Positions 49,707 to 58,955 of a stretch of DNA of 64,000 nt are shown here, one piece after another. Below the pieces are notes generated by a model. It was not told the DNA's origin, ran no database searches, and saw only the letters and a program-made list of their open reading frames with translations. Position numbers and translations under genes: made by a program. Position 1 is the first letter of the stretch. Each line of letters opens with the position of its first letter. The DNA comes from Chthoniobacter sp. (GTDB lineage Bacteria; Verrucomicrobiota; Verrucomicrobiia; Chthoniobacterales; Chthoniobacteraceae), in NCBI GenBank assembly GCA_021414005.1, contig JAIOPH010000037.1:62001-126000 (forward strand), written 5' to 3'.

Positions 49707-50717
49707 ATGGAATACGGCAAACTCACCAAGGTCCAAAAGATCGCGGCGTTTCTGATCACCATCGGGCCGGAGGCGGCGGCGGATGTGATGAAGAGTTTCG
49801 AGAGCGTGCAACTCGAACCCATTTGTCGCGAAATGATGGGGATGCCGCTCATCCCTACAGCCGTGCAGCGTGAGGTGATGAACGAGTTTGCCGGCGTGGT
49901 CGAGGAAGGCGCCCGCTCGACGCTGGGTGGAATCGGCTTCACCCATACCGCGCTGGAGCTAGCCAAAGGAGATTACACGGCATCGTCCATCCTCAGCCGC
50001 TGCGAGCCCGCGACCCGCACCGAGGCGAACGATGAGATCCGCCAGATGGATGGCCAGCAGGTCTTCAATCTGATCAAGTCCGAGCAGCCGCAGACCATCG
50101 CCTTTGTCCTCTCGTGCATGGATACGCCGAAGGCGGCGGAGATTGTGGTCATGCTCACGCCGGAGCTGCGCGAGGAAGTCGTCGAGCGGCTCGGGGCGAT
50201 GGAGGCCACGTCGCGCGACAGCATTCACAAGGTGGCGAAAAATCTGAATCAGCACATTGACCGCCGCGCCATGCAGCAGGGTTTAAATCGCAGTGGCGGC
50301 GTAAAGGCGTGCGCCGAAATCCTCAACGCCATGGACAAGGAGATGCGCAAGGTGCTGCTGACGAAAGTGGAGGAGCGCAACGCGCCGCTCGGGGCCGCCA
50401 TTCGCAAGATGGTCTTCAGCTTCGAGGACATCTGTCGCCTCACCACGGCAGATCTCCAGCGTGTGCTGCGCGAAGTGGATGCCTCCATTCTCCCGCTCGC
50501 GCTCAAGTCGGCCAAGCCGGGTATCACCACGGCGATGCTCGCGGCGATGTCGAAGCGGGCGGCGCAAGGGCTGCTGGAGGAAATCGAAATGCTTGGGCAG
50601 CAAAAACCCAAAGAGGTCGAGGCGGCGCAAAGCAAGATCATCGAAGTGGTCCGCAAACTCGAAGAGTCCGAGGAAATTACCATCGACGGGGGAGGCGACG
50701 AGAATGCCCAAGGATAA
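49707..50717 (+). CDS. fliG: flagellar motor switch protein
   Basis: A 336-residue rotor protein that meets the stators. N-terminal FliF-binding domain, central EHPQTIA-type segment (here SEQPQTIAFVLS), and C-terminal torque domain. The charged residues that matter in E. coli (K264, R281, D288-D289, R297) appear here as LALKSA, MSKRAA, LLEEIE and QQKPK, that is K, R, EE and K, so electrostatics are kept. It overlaps fliH by 14 bases. Confidence 0.95.
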   Translation: MEYGKLTKVQKIAAFLITIGPEAAADVMKSFESVQLEPICREMMGMPLIPTAVQREVMNEFAGVVEEGARSTLGGIGFTHTALELAKGDYTASSILSRCEPATRTEANDEIRQMDGQQVFNLIKSEQPQTIAFVLSCMDTPKAAEIVVMLTPELREEVVERLGAMEATSRDSIHKVAKNLNQHIDRRAMQQGLNRSGGVKACAEILNAMDKEMRKVLLTKVEERNAPLGAAIRKMVFSFEDICRLTTADLQRVLREVDASILPLALKSAKPGITTAMLAAMSKRAAQGLLEEIEMLGQQKPKEVEAAQSKIIEVVRKLEESEEITIDGGGDENAQG

Positions 50718-51282
50718 TGTGATTAAGATTCACGCACCGCTGAAAGGCGTCGCACTTCTCGGAGCGAGGGTGCGTGCGACTTTCTCGGAAGAGCAGATCG
50801 AAGCGGCCAAGCGCGAGGCATATCAACGCGGCTCGGACGAGGCCCGGCGGCTGATCGAGCGGCAGATGATCGAGCAGCGGGCGGAGCTGGTGCATTTGCA
50901 AACCGAGACTTTTGCGGCGGTGGCGCGACAGCACGAAGGACTGGCCCGACAGCTCTACGAGATGCTGCCGGAACTGGCGCTGGAAGCGGTCGCACGGATT
51001 CTGGCCCGGACGGATTTCGATCGCGAGATGGTGCTGGGCATCACGCGCGACGTGCTCGCCGAAATCGAACCAAGTGATGCGTCAGTCGAAGTCCAGCTTT
51101 CGTCGCGCGATCTCGAATTGATCACGGGTTACGAGGAGGACTTTCGCGAAAAACATCCGACGATCACCTTCCGCTCAAATCCCGAGCTGCGAACTGGCGA
51201 TTGCATCGTGCGGAGTCGCTACGGCGTGGTGGACGGCCGCCTCGCCACCAAACTGCGCACTGTGGAGAGCTTTCTGAAATGA
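50704..51282 (+). CDS. fliH: flagellar export ATPase regulator
   Basis: 192 residues from the ATG at 50704. A helical coiled-coil part (EEQIEAAKREAYQRGSDEAR) is followed by the conserved C-terminal domain (ALEAVARILARTDFDREMVL, RSRYGVVDGRLATKL), which holds FliI. The gene lies between fliG and fliI and shares four bases with fliI. Similar ATP-synthase b/delta-like proteins are the only alternative; context settles it. Confidence 0.9.
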   Translation: MPKDNVIKIHAPLKGVALLGARVRATFSEEQIEAAKREAYQRGSDEARRLIERQMIEQRAELVHLQTETFAAVARQHEGLARQLYEMLPELALEAVARILARTDFDREMVLGITRDVLAEIEPSDASVEVQLSSRDLELITGYEEDFREKHPTITFRSNPELRTGDCIVRSRYGVVDGRLATKLRTVESFLK

Positions 51283-52616
51283 GCGTCCCGCCTGCCAATC
51301 CTGAAGCCGCCAAATTGCTCGCCCGCTTTCGCGAGCGCCTGCTCGCCGAGCGCCCGGTGCAACGCGTGGGGCATGTCGTGCGCATCGCGGGTCTGATCAT
51401 TGAAAGCGAGGGGCCGAACCTCGCGCTCGGCGAGGTTTGTGAAATCCGTGCGCGCAGCGGAGACGCTCCGATTTATGCGGAGGTCGTCGGCTTTCGCGAT
51501 CAGCGGCTCCTACTCATGCCGCTCGGCGAGACTCACAATTTACGCGCGGGTAGTGAAGTGTTTGCGTCGGCTTTTGCCGCCACCGCCCCGGTCGGCGCTG
51601 GTTTGCTGGGACGCACGATTGACGGTCTCGGGCGGCCAATGGATGGGCTCGGTCCGCTGATTTGCGATAGGAGGCCGAGCCTCCACCGCGCGCCGCCGAA
51701 TCCGCTCGGACGCCAGCGCATCTGCGAACCGCTCGCCACGGGCGTCCGCGCGATTGACGCCTTTACGCCGGTGGGCTGCGGCCAGCGCATCGGGATTTTC
51801 GCCGGCAGCGGCGTGGGAAAATCCACACTGCTCGGCATGATGGCGCGCGGCGCGGAGAGCGACGTGAACGTCATCGCACTGATCGGTGAGCGAGGCCGTG
51901 AGCTGCGCGAATTCATCGAGAAGGATCTCGGCGAGGAAGGCCTTCGGCGCTCGGTGGTGGTGTGTTCCACGTCGGATCAATCGGCGCTCGTGCGCCTCCG
52001 TGCGGCGATGCTCGCAACGACCATTGCCGAGAACTTTCGCGACGCAGGAAAGAAGGTGCTTTTCATGATGGACTCGGTCACGCGGTTCGCCATGGCGCAG
52101 CGCGAGATCGGCCTGGCCGTGGGGGAAACTCCGAGCAGCCGCGGCTACACCCCATCCGTCTTTGCGCTGCTGCCACGTCTCCTCGAGCGCACCGGGGCGG
52201 CGGAGCGCGGCTCGATCACCGCCTTCTATACCGTGCTCGTGGATGGTGATGACATGAATGAGCCGATCGCCGATGCGGTGCGCGGTATCCTCGACGGTCA
52301 CATCGTGCTCACGCGCGCGCTGGCCACTGCGAATCACTTTCCCGCGATTGATGTCCTCGAAAGCGTCAGCCGGTTGGTCCGAGACATCACCACTGAGCCG
52401 GAGCAAGAGACCGCCGGCAATGGTCGCGACCTGCTGGCCCTATATCGGAAGAATGAAGACCTCGTAAGCATCGGCGCCTACGTGAAGGGCACGAATCCCC
52501 GCCTCGATCTGGCCATCGCGAAAACCCCGGCGCTGAACGGCTTTCTCCGCCAGCCAGTCACCGAGCGCGTGCCCCGCGCGGCGGCGCTGCAACAACTCCA
52601 CGCGATCCTGCAATGA
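51279..52616 (+). CDS. fliI: flagellum-specific export ATPase
   Basis: A 445-residue F1-beta-like ATPase of the export gate. Walker A GIFAGSGVGKSTLLG (about residues 168-182), the catalytic Glu in IGERGRELREF, Walker B VLFMMDSVTRFAMAQRE, and the FliI segment GYTPSVFALLPRLLERTG. It overlaps fliH upstream and fliJ downstream (ATGA both times). Confidence 0.96.
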   Translation: MSVPPANPEAAKLLARFRERLLAERPVQRVGHVVRIAGLIIESEGPNLALGEVCEIRARSGDAPIYAEVVGFRDQRLLLMPLGETHNLRAGSEVFASAFAATAPVGAGLLGRTIDGLGRPMDGLGPLICDRRPSLHRAPPNPLGRQRICEPLATGVRAIDAFTPVGCGQRIGIFAGSGVGKSTLLGMMARGAESDVNVIALIGERGRELREFIEKDLGEEGLRRSVVVCSTSDQSALVRLRAAMLATTIAENFRDAGKKVLFMMDSVTRFAMAQREIGLAVGETPSSRGYTPSVFALLPRLLERTGAAERGSITAFYTVLVDGDDMNEPIADAVRGILDGHIVLTRALATANHFPAIDVLESVSRLVRDITTEPEQETAGNGRDLLALYRKNEDLVSIGAYVKGTNPRLDLAIAKTPALNGFLRQPVTERVPRAAALQQLHAILQ

Positions 52617-53071
52617 AGCCATTCCGCTACCGTCTCGAAACCGTTTTGAGTCTGCGCCTGCGCGAGGAGGACCAGGCCCGCGAAGTTTACTCGCAATCGC
52701 TCCAGGCGCGAGCCCGGGCTGAGGCGAAGCTGCTCCAGGAGCGGACCACTTTGGAGGAATACCACACTGCGCTGTGCTCCGCGCGCGCCGGCGTGTCGAA
52801 CCGCCAGCACCAACTCCTCTTTCTCAATGCTCTGAAACAACAACAGGGTCTCTGCGACCGCTGCGCTGCGGAGTTCGCAGTGGTGGAAAAGATGGCAAAC
52901 CAGCAGCGCGAGGTGATGCTGGCGGCTCGCCGTCGGCGCGAGGCGTTGAGTCGGTTAAAGGAAAGGCAGCAGCATGCGTGGCAGATCGAAGCAGCGCGGG
53001 TTGAGGAAGTGATGATCGGAGACCTCATCACGGCGCGTTATGGGCTTTGCATGCGGGAGGTGGGCGCATGA
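52613..53071 (+). CDS. fliJ: flagellar export chaperone-escort protein
   Basis: 152 residues forming one long coiled coil, typical of FliJ: FRYRLETVLSLRLREEDQA at the start, then ARARAEAKLLQERTTLEEY and QQREVMLAARRRREALSRL. FliJ is the gamma-like stalk in the FliI hexamer. It is identified largely by its position directly after fliI and by its length. Confidence 0.87.
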   Translation: MKPFRYRLETVLSLRLREEDQAREVYSQSLQARARAEAKLLQERTTLEEYHTALCSARAGVSNRQHQLLFLNALKQQQGLCDRCAAEFAVVEKMANQQREVMLAARRRREALSRLKERQQHAWQIEAARVEEVMIGDLITARYGLCMREVGA

Positions 53072-53676
53072 AAATTCTCGCTTCTCCCTGGGTCCTGGCG
53101 CTGCTCGGCGGCGCGTTGAGCCTCGGCACCACGACGATGGTCCTGACCCAGGCGGTTTCGGTGCCGGCATCGTCACCGGAGGCGCATTCCGACAAGGTGG
53201 AATTGCCGCCTCGGCTCTGGAGCTTCAAAACGGAAGCGATGGATGCGTTGATCAAGGAGCTACGGGCGGAGCGCGCGAAGCTCTCCGAGGCTCAGAAGAA
53301 CGCCATGACCGAACAGACTCAGGCAACGGCAGAGGCGGCGGAGTTGGAAAAAAAGCGCGCCGAGATCAAGGCCATGCGCGACGAGATCGACCAGCGTGTC
53401 GTCGAGATCGAAGCCGGCGAGGTCAAGAATCTGAAAACGCTCGCCCAGACTTACAGCGTGATGACGCCGACGGCGGCGGTGGCGATTCTCCGTGAGATGG
53501 ATGAGAACGCCGCAGTGAAAATCCTCGCGACGATGAAGGTGGATCGTGTCGGGCCGATTCTCGGCGAGATGGCGAAGACAGCGGACCGCACGGGCGAGGA
53601 AACCATGGCGCGGCGCGCCGCCCGAATCAGCGACAAACTCCGCCTGCTCAAGAATACTGCCAAAGGAAACTCATAA
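53068..53676 (+). CDS. MotE/FlbB-like flagellar protein
   Basis: 202 residues from the ATG at 53068, overlapping the fliJ stop. An N-terminal membrane or signal segment (SPWVLALLGGALSLGTTTM) precedes a coiled coil (about 70-125, ELRAERAKLSEAQKNAMTEQ), then an MgtE-N-type domain (TPTAAVAILREMDENAAVK, ILATMKVDRVGPILGEM). This order is that of MotE and spirochaete FlbB, periplasmic helpers of stator assembly. It should act at the inner membrane. Annotation as MotE-like rests on domain order. Confidence 0.75.
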   Translation: MKILASPWVLALLGGALSLGTTTMVLTQAVSVPASSPEAHSDKVELPPRLWSFKTEAMDALIKELRAERAKLSEAQKNAMTEQTQATAEAAELEKKRAEIKAMRDEIDQRVVEIEAGEVKNLKTLAQTYSVMTPTAAVAILREMDENAAVKILATMKVDRVGPILGEMAKTADRTGEETMARRAARISDKLRLLKNTAKGNS

Positions 53677-55619
53677 TGGACGCCATTAATCCGCTGCCCG
53701 TCAAAACGCTCGACCGCGCGACGCCAAGACCTCGCTCCGACGCCTCGGCGGATCAACATAACCCCGGCTTTTCGTTCGCAAATTTGCTCGATGAGAAAAA
53801 CCTGTCGGCAAATGAGCCAGCCGTGGCGGAGAACGCTCCGATGGACGGAGGCGACGGAGAGGCCGAAAGCGGCGAGCTTTTGGCCGAAGTGGCCCCGACT
53901 TCGGAAACGGCAGAGCTTTCGACCTTGCTGGCGATGTTTTCGACGATGCCTTGTCTGCCTACACTACCTATCGTCGCCACGCCGGTGGGGAATACTTCAT
54001 TGGGTTACGAAGCGAGCACGGAATGCCAAGACACTGGTTCTGATGTGACACCGGTGATCCCTGGGGCGGGGAGTTCGATCTCCAGCGAAACGACGGACAC
54101 GGTCGTTCCACGCGCTGATCAGTCTCGCTTCGATCCGCGTCCGCAGGAGACGCAGTCAGCGATTGCCGGCGATCGTCGGGGGATTCGATCGATTCCGAAC
54201 TCCCCCGTCATTCCGCCGGTAGCGCGTGCGGTAAATGCGTTGTCCGGCGACATCGCCGAGCCAGTCACCAAGATTTCGCCGCCGGGTGACGAGGAAGTCA
54301 CATCCGTGCCGGCCACCTTACCCATACCGGCTCAGACCCAGCAGATATTTGCCAGGATCGCGCCTGCGCCGCTTTCGCCGCCGGATCCCATACTTCGTGA
54401 GCAGGATTGTCAGTCATCCGAAGATCCACTTCGGAGCACACCTGCGCAGCCGCGGTTGGCTGAGTTGAAGGCTTTGCCGGTCAACTCCGAGTCTTTGCTT
54501 CGAATGTTGGAGGATACCGGGCACTTCATCAATTTCACTCCACTGATCGCCACAGATGAATCGGGCGAACCGAAAGGCGCGCCCATTATTCCACTCGATG
54601 GCGTCGGGCCCACGGTGATTTCGAGTGGCAATTCTCCGCAGCTGTCGGAGAACGTCATCCAAGCTAACCAACTTCCCGCCACAATTGCTGCCTCGACTTT
54701 TGCCAGCACCTCGAAGTTTGCGCTCGACGCGCTAGAGACCGCACCTGCTGACTTCCAGTCACCGCACGCCGAATCACCTCTACCCAACGTTAGGACGGTT
54801 CAGCAACCCATTGTGCAGACTCGTTTTCGGCCGGCGGACACCATCGTGGCACCCGCATTTGATGGCACGGTCACTGCTATGCAAGAGGTAGCCATGCCTG
54901 ACCCCGTCAAACCGCACGCACCAGAGACTAAAACGGTCACGCTTGCGGGGAATTCCCCCACACCCCAGTCCACGATCTCTATGACTGATGGGCGCGCGGA
55001 CATTCCCGTCACCGCACTTCACCGGTCGCCGGGGCTTGGAACTCACCAGGGAGACGAGGGGGCTGCTTTTCAAAAACAACCCGACGCGATTTTTCCCTCG
55101 ATACCGACACTCAACGGCACCTTTGCACCGCCTGCCGCAGAAGCTCCTCTCGCTCCGCCGGTGGTTCGCGCCGAGGTCGAAACCGTCATCCATCGGACCA
55201 TGGAAGCCGCCGAGCGCCTGCGGGCGACTGGAGGAGAGCGCCTGGAAGTGCAGATCCGGCTCGACGCCGGGCACGAACTAACGGTGCGCCTGCATTTGCT
55301 CCAAGGCGAGGTGAAGCCGGTATTCGTCACCGAGTCGCAGGAGTTGCGCCGGGCGATTGAGCAGAACTGGGCACAATTTACCGACCGGTCCTCGGACAAA
55401 AGCACGCGGGTCACAACACCAGTATTTGAATCGCCGAACTCGCAATCCGGGATGAACGATCTCAATCAACGTCAACGGGAAGGCCGGGAGCGCGCGTTCT
55501 CCCAGGCTCAGGATGAATTTTTCGCTGGGCCAAATTTGCCCGGCCGAAACCCGTTTCGCGGACCAAATGCCAAGCCCGCAACAGTCGGATTACCTTCCGG
55601 TGTGCAACTCTACGCCTAA
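53676..55619 (+). CDS. fliK: flagellar hook-length control protein
   Basis: A 647-residue protein that measures the hook. The first ~480 residues are low in hydrophobics and rich in Pro, Ser and Thr, as expected for the extended ruler. The conserved substrate-switch domain is near the end (about 485-575: ATGGERLEVQIRLDAGHELT, VFVTESQELRRAIEQNW). Its ATG shares bases with the preceding stop (TAATG). It is longer than E. coli FliK (375), which would be consistent with a longer ruler. Confidence 0.85.
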   Translation: MDAINPLPVKTLDRATPRPRSDASADQHNPGFSFANLLDEKNLSANEPAVAENAPMDGGDGEAESGELLAEVAPTSETAELSTLLAMFSTMPCLPTLPIVATPVGNTSLGYEASTECQDTGSDVTPVIPGAGSSISSETTDTVVPRADQSRFDPRPQETQSAIAGDRRGIRSIPNSPVIPPVARAVNALSGDIAEPVTKISPPGDEEVTSVPATLPIPAQTQQIFARIAPAPLSPPDPILREQDCQSSEDPLRSTPAQPRLAELKALPVNSESLLRMLEDTGHFINFTPLIATDESGEPKGAPIIPLDGVGPTVISSGNSPQLSENVIQANQLPATIAASTFASTSKFALDALETAPADFQSPHAESPLPNVRTVQQPIVQTRFRPADTIVAPAFDGTVTAMQEVAMPDPVKPHAPETKTVTLAGNSPTPQSTISMTDGRADIPVTALHRSPGLGTHQGDEGAAFQKQPDAIFPSIPTLNGTFAPPAAEAPLAPPVVRAEVETVIHRTMEAAERLRATGGERLEVQIRLDAGHELTVRLHLLQGEVKPVFVTESQELRRAIEQNWAQFTDRSSDKSTRVTTPVFESPNSQSGMNDLNQRQREGRERAFSQAQDEFFAGPNLPGRNPFRGPNAKPATVGLPSGVQLYA

Positions 55620-55623
55620 TCCA

Positions 55624-56064
55624 ATGAACGTTTCTAACGCGACTTCCACCCTCAGCACGATTGACTTTCTCGACCCGGCACAGGCGGCCAGGCCCACAGG
55701 TAAGCAGACGCTAGATGTGGACGATTTTCTCAAGCTCCTTACCGTCCAGCTTCAGTCGCAGGACCCCATGAAACCGATGGAGGACACTCAATTTATTTCC
55801 CAGATGGCCAGTTTCACTTCGCTCCAGGAAATGAAACAACTGTCCTCCGACTTCCAAAACTTTAGTTCGGAGCAACGAATCAGCTCGGCACAGAGCTACT
55901 TGGGCAAAGTTGTGACAGTCACTACCGCCGATGGCGATGTCACCGGAGAGGTGAAATCTGTCAAACTGTTGGATGGGAGCCCAAAAATCGTGATCGGCAC
56001 CGGCAGCTACGACCCTTCGAAAGTCACCAATATCACCGCTCCGGCGACCTCCACAACTCACTAG
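55624..56064 (+). CDS. flgD: flagellar hook cap protein, short form
   Basis: 146 residues from the ATG at 55624. The N-terminal FlgD signature is DVDDFLKLLTVQLQSQDPMK followed by FISQMASFTSLQEM. A C-terminal piece (GKVVTVTTADGDVTGEVKSV) corresponds to the Tudor-like half. At 146 residues against 231 in E. coli it lacks room for the full FnIII/Tudor hybrid. It caps the growing hook. It is followed by flgE. Confidence 0.9.
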   Translation: MNVSNATSTLSTIDFLDPAQAARPTGKQTLDVDDFLKLLTVQLQSQDPMKPMEDTQFISQMASFTSLQEMKQLSSDFQNFSSEQRISSAQSYLGKVVTVTTADGDVTGEVKSVKLLDGSPKIVIGTGSYDPSKVTNITAPATSTTH

Positions 56065-56076
56065 AAACCCAATTAT

Positions 56077-57063
56077 ATGTCACTCGTCGGAACTCTTAAC
56101 AGCGGGGTCAGCGCGCTCAATACGTTCTCGCAAAGTATTCAGGTCATTTCCAACAATATCGCCAATGTAAACACCACGGGTTTTAAGACCTCGCGTGCGG
56201 GCTACGCAGATGGATTCAGCAATCTGCTCCAGCAGGCCGCGCCCTCGGTCGCTAGCGGTGTGGGATCAAATGTTCCGTCGGTGCAGATCGGAACCGGTGT
56301 ACAACTGGCCAGTGTAACTGCAAATTTTTCTCAGGGCACCTTGACCAGCACTGGGTCCAATACCGACTTGGGTGTTTCTGGAAATGGCTTTTTTCGCGTC
56401 CGGGATACGACCAATAACATTGATTATGTTTCCCGGTCGGGAGATTTCCGACTAGACGATCAAGGGTATCTCGTAACCAGCGAAGGCTTTCGTGTCCAGG
56501 GTCTTTCGGATGGTGCGGCGACCTATGATGCCACCGACGTGGGTGGCGTCCTTACCTACACAAAAACCACAACGGCTCCGGTAACTGTCGGCGACGTAAA
56601 AATTGATTTTAACATCGCCATCGGCACCGGACTAACGAACAGCACCGGCGGCACTTTTACCGATGCTCAGGTCACGGCCAGCAAGCCGACGATGCGTTCG
56701 TTCACGGTAGATCAGCTCGGAAATGTAGTGATCGGTCTCTCCAATGGAGATGCATTCGTTCGCGGACGTGTCATGTTGCAGAATTTCAACGACCCCAACG
56801 CACTGACGAAGGAAGGCAAAAACCTCTTCAGTGGATTGGAGGCAGCGGGTCCGATTTCCGGTGTGAATCTGACCGAGGCCACGAATTCCCCGGGAACGAA
56901 TGGATTGGGAAGAATCGAAATCGGCACATTGGAACTTTCAAACGTCGATCTAAGTCAGGAATTCGCCGATATGATCGTGGTCCAGCGCAGCTTCCAAGCG
57001 GGGTCGCGAGTGATCACGGTTTCAGACTCGATGTTGGAGGAAGTTATCAACTTGAAACGATAG
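56077..57063 (+). CDS. flgE: flagellar hook protein, short form
   Basis: A 328-residue axial protein. N-terminal motif SIQVISNNIANVNTTGFKTS; C-terminal motif SQEFADMIVVQRSFQAGSRV; hook-type core (LGVSGNGFFRVRD, FRLDDQGYLVTSEGFRVQG). Enterobacterial FlgE is about 400 residues, so one outer domain is smaller. FlgG/FlgF share these ends, but the position after flgD supports FlgE. Confidence 0.88.
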   Translation: MSLVGTLNSGVSALNTFSQSIQVISNNIANVNTTGFKTSRAGYADGFSNLLQQAAPSVASGVGSNVPSVQIGTGVQLASVTANFSQGTLTSTGSNTDLGVSGNGFFRVRDTTNNIDYVSRSGDFRLDDQGYLVTSEGFRVQGLSDGAATYDATDVGGVLTYTKTTTAPVTVGDVKIDFNIAIGTGLTNSTGGTFTDAQVTASKPTMRSFTVDQLGNVVIGLSNGDAFVRGRVMLQNFNDPNALTKEGKNLFSGLEAAGPISGVNLTEATNSPGTNGLGRIEIGTLELSNVDLSQEFADMIVVQRSFQAGSRVITVSDSMLEEVINLKR

Positions 57064-57088
57064 AATCCGGTAACTTCTATTTCTGATC

Positions 57089-57697
57089 ATGTCTAGTCCC
57101 GAATCTGCAGCGGAAGCAAAGGATGGAGCCGCGAAAGAGGCGAAATCCCCGAACGTCTGGATGCCGGTGATTGCCATGCTCGTCCTTATGCCGGCGATTA
57201 CCTTTGCGGTCGCGCAATTTGTGATCATTCCGAAAATGAAGGGGCTCGTGCAGGAGCAGCATCCGGCGGAAGGCGCGTCCGAAAAGGATGGGCACGCTGA
57301 GCCAGCGGCGAAAGGGGAGCACGGTAAGCCGGAGGCGAAGGGCGGTCATGGCAAATCCGAGGCCAAGGGTGGTCACGGCAAGGGGGCCGAAGGCGATCAA
57401 GGAACCTACGACTTTGAAAATGTCATTGTTAATCTTTCAGGAACTATGGGCACCCGCTATCTCAAAGCAAGTTTTACCGTTTACAGCGACAACGCCGACT
57501 TAAAGAAAGTCATCGACCAGAATAAAAAGCAGCTTCTTGACGTAGCGACAACAGTGCTGGGTTCGCGGACGCTTGCGGACCTCGAACAACCCGGCGCGAA
57601 GAATGTGGTTCGCAATGACCTGATGGCGAACCTGAATCAGGCGGTAAAGTCCGATCTGATCAGCCAGATTTTCTTCTCTGAATTTGTGGTGCAATGA
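57089..57697 (+). CDS. fliL: flagellar basal-body-associated protein
   Basis: 202 residues. One membrane segment at about 22-47 (WMPVIAMLVLMPAITFAVA), then a low-complexity linker with three copies of a Gly-His-Gly-Lys-containing unit (about 75-105), then the periplasmic FliL domain (YDFENVIVNLSGTMGTRYLK, LLDVATTVLGSRTLADLEQ). FliL rings surround the stator units. The histidine/lysine-rich linker is unusual. Confidence 0.85.
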   Translation: MSSPESAAEAKDGAAKEAKSPNVWMPVIAMLVLMPAITFAVAQFVIIPKMKGLVQEQHPAEGASEKDGHAEPAAKGEHGKPEAKGGHGKSEAKGGHGKGAEGDQGTYDFENVIVNLSGTMGTRYLKASFTVYSDNADLKKVIDQNKKQLLDVATTVLGSRTLADLEQPGAKNVVRNDLMANLNQAVKSDLISQIFFSEFVVQ

Positions 57698-58686
57698 GTG
57701 AGGCTGCCGAACCCGCCGCGGTCGTTGAGGTGGCGGATGACATTACACAAGCGCCGGTCCAATTGGGACCGATATTTGGCCATGAAGGGAACCGTGTGGA
57801 TGGACTCGATCCGGCGAAAGTTGTTGCCTACAATTTTCACAACCCAGGATTCCTTGGCCAGGCAGATATGCGGCAGCTCGGGGTGCTTCATCAACGTTTT
57901 ATCCAGCATCTTTCGGCACGGCTATCCACCTTCTTCCGCATGGAGTGCGGGCTAAAGCTCGGCAAGTTCGGTAGCGCAAGCTTCTCCGAGTTCTGTCTGT
58001 CGCTAAGCAACCCAACCCAACTCACGCTCTTCCAAGTGGAGCCATTACGTGGTGTCGGCATCGTCGAGATCACGTTGCCGCTGGGACTCACCATGTCGGA
58101 CCGCCTGCTTGGTGGCAAAGGCCGAGTCACTAATTCCGAACGGTCCTTAACCGAAATTGAGGAAACTCTGCTGGAGGATGCCATGCAGATTATTGTCACT
58201 GAATGGACGCAGCTTCTAGAGGGGGAGCAAACAGTGCTTCGGCCTCAGATCATTGGTCATGAGACCAGCGGTCGCTTTTTACAGACCTCCAGCCCAGACG
58301 CAGTCTTCGTCGTGACAAAAGTTGAGGTCACCTTGGGCGAACTGACCGAGCAACTTCAAATCGGTATCCCTTTCTCAATGATTGAGGCAATGGTAAAGCG
58401 GATGCAGGTCGCGCGGCAGAGTGGTGAGGACGTTTTGCCAAAAAAGGTGCAGTGGCGTGCGCCTTACGCGGGTATCCTCGTGCCGATTACCGCCGAATGG
58501 AAGGTCCGGGAGATCTCGTTGGAGGATGTTCTAGCTATGCGGGAGGGGGATGTTATCCAACTGCCGCGGGAGCTTGTCTCCCAGACGCGGGTACGATTGT
58601 CCAACACCGAAGAGTTTGTGGGGACGGTGGGCATGCAGAATGGACATGTCGCAGTTCAACTCGGGCAGCGTGCCTTAAAAGATTGA
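57694..58686 (+). CDS. fliM: flagellar motor switch protein lacking the usual N-terminal CheY-binding peptide
   Basis: A 330-residue C-ring protein, coupled to fliL by ATGA overlap. The middle domain has YNFHNPGFLGQADMRQL, FFRMECGLKLGKF and the GGxG-type LLGGKGRVTNSER. The C-terminal SpoA domain includes WRAPYAGILVPITAEWK and GDVIQLP. The first ~25 residues (MSEAAEPAAVVEVADDITQ) do not contain the LSQxEIDALL peptide that phospho-CheY binds in most species. Confidence 0.92.
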   Translation: MSEAAEPAAVVEVADDITQAPVQLGPIFGHEGNRVDGLDPAKVVAYNFHNPGFLGQADMRQLGVLHQRFIQHLSARLSTFFRMECGLKLGKFGSASFSEFCLSLSNPTQLTLFQVEPLRGVGIVEITLPLGLTMSDRLLGGKGRVTNSERSLTEIEETLLEDAMQIIVTEWTQLLEGEQTVLRPQIIGHETSGRFLQTSSPDAVFVVTKVEVTLGELTEQLQIGIPFSMIEAMVKRMQVARQSGEDVLPKKVQWRAPYAGILVPITAEWKVREISLEDVLAMREGDVIQLPRELVSQTRVRLSNTEEFVGTVGMQNGHVAVQLGQRALKD

Positions 58687-58691
58687 TTAAC

Positions 58692-58955
58692 ATGGTAAAT
58701 GCTCTAGAAAACCAGCGCCTGAATACGGTTCTCGACGTGAAGGTCCAACTCACCGTCCGACTTGGCTCATGCCAACTGGCGATGCGCGATGTGCTCGAAC
58801 TCAATCCGGGAGCGATCATTCAACTCAATCAGCGCGCGAACGCGGCTGTGGGGCTTTACGTGAACGAAAAGCTGATCGCACTGGGTGAAGTGGTGGTGGT
58901 GGAGGAAAGTTTCGGGATCAAAGTAACCCAACTCGTGGGGGAGCCGACTCAATGA
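58692..58955 (+). CDS. fliN: flagellar motor switch protein
   Basis: 87 residues from the ATG at 58692. Essentially only the SpoA domain: LDVKVQLTVRLGSCQLAMRD, VLELNPGAIIQLNQRANAA, VNEKLIALGEVVVVEESFGI. It forms the lower C-ring with FliM. The N-terminal extension found in E. coli (137 residues) is absent, which is common outside Proteobacteria. Confidence 0.93.
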   Translation: MVNALENQRLNTVLDVKVQLTVRLGSCQLAMRDVLELNPGAIIQLNQRANAAVGLYVNEKLIALGEVVVVEESFGIKVTQLVGEPTQ

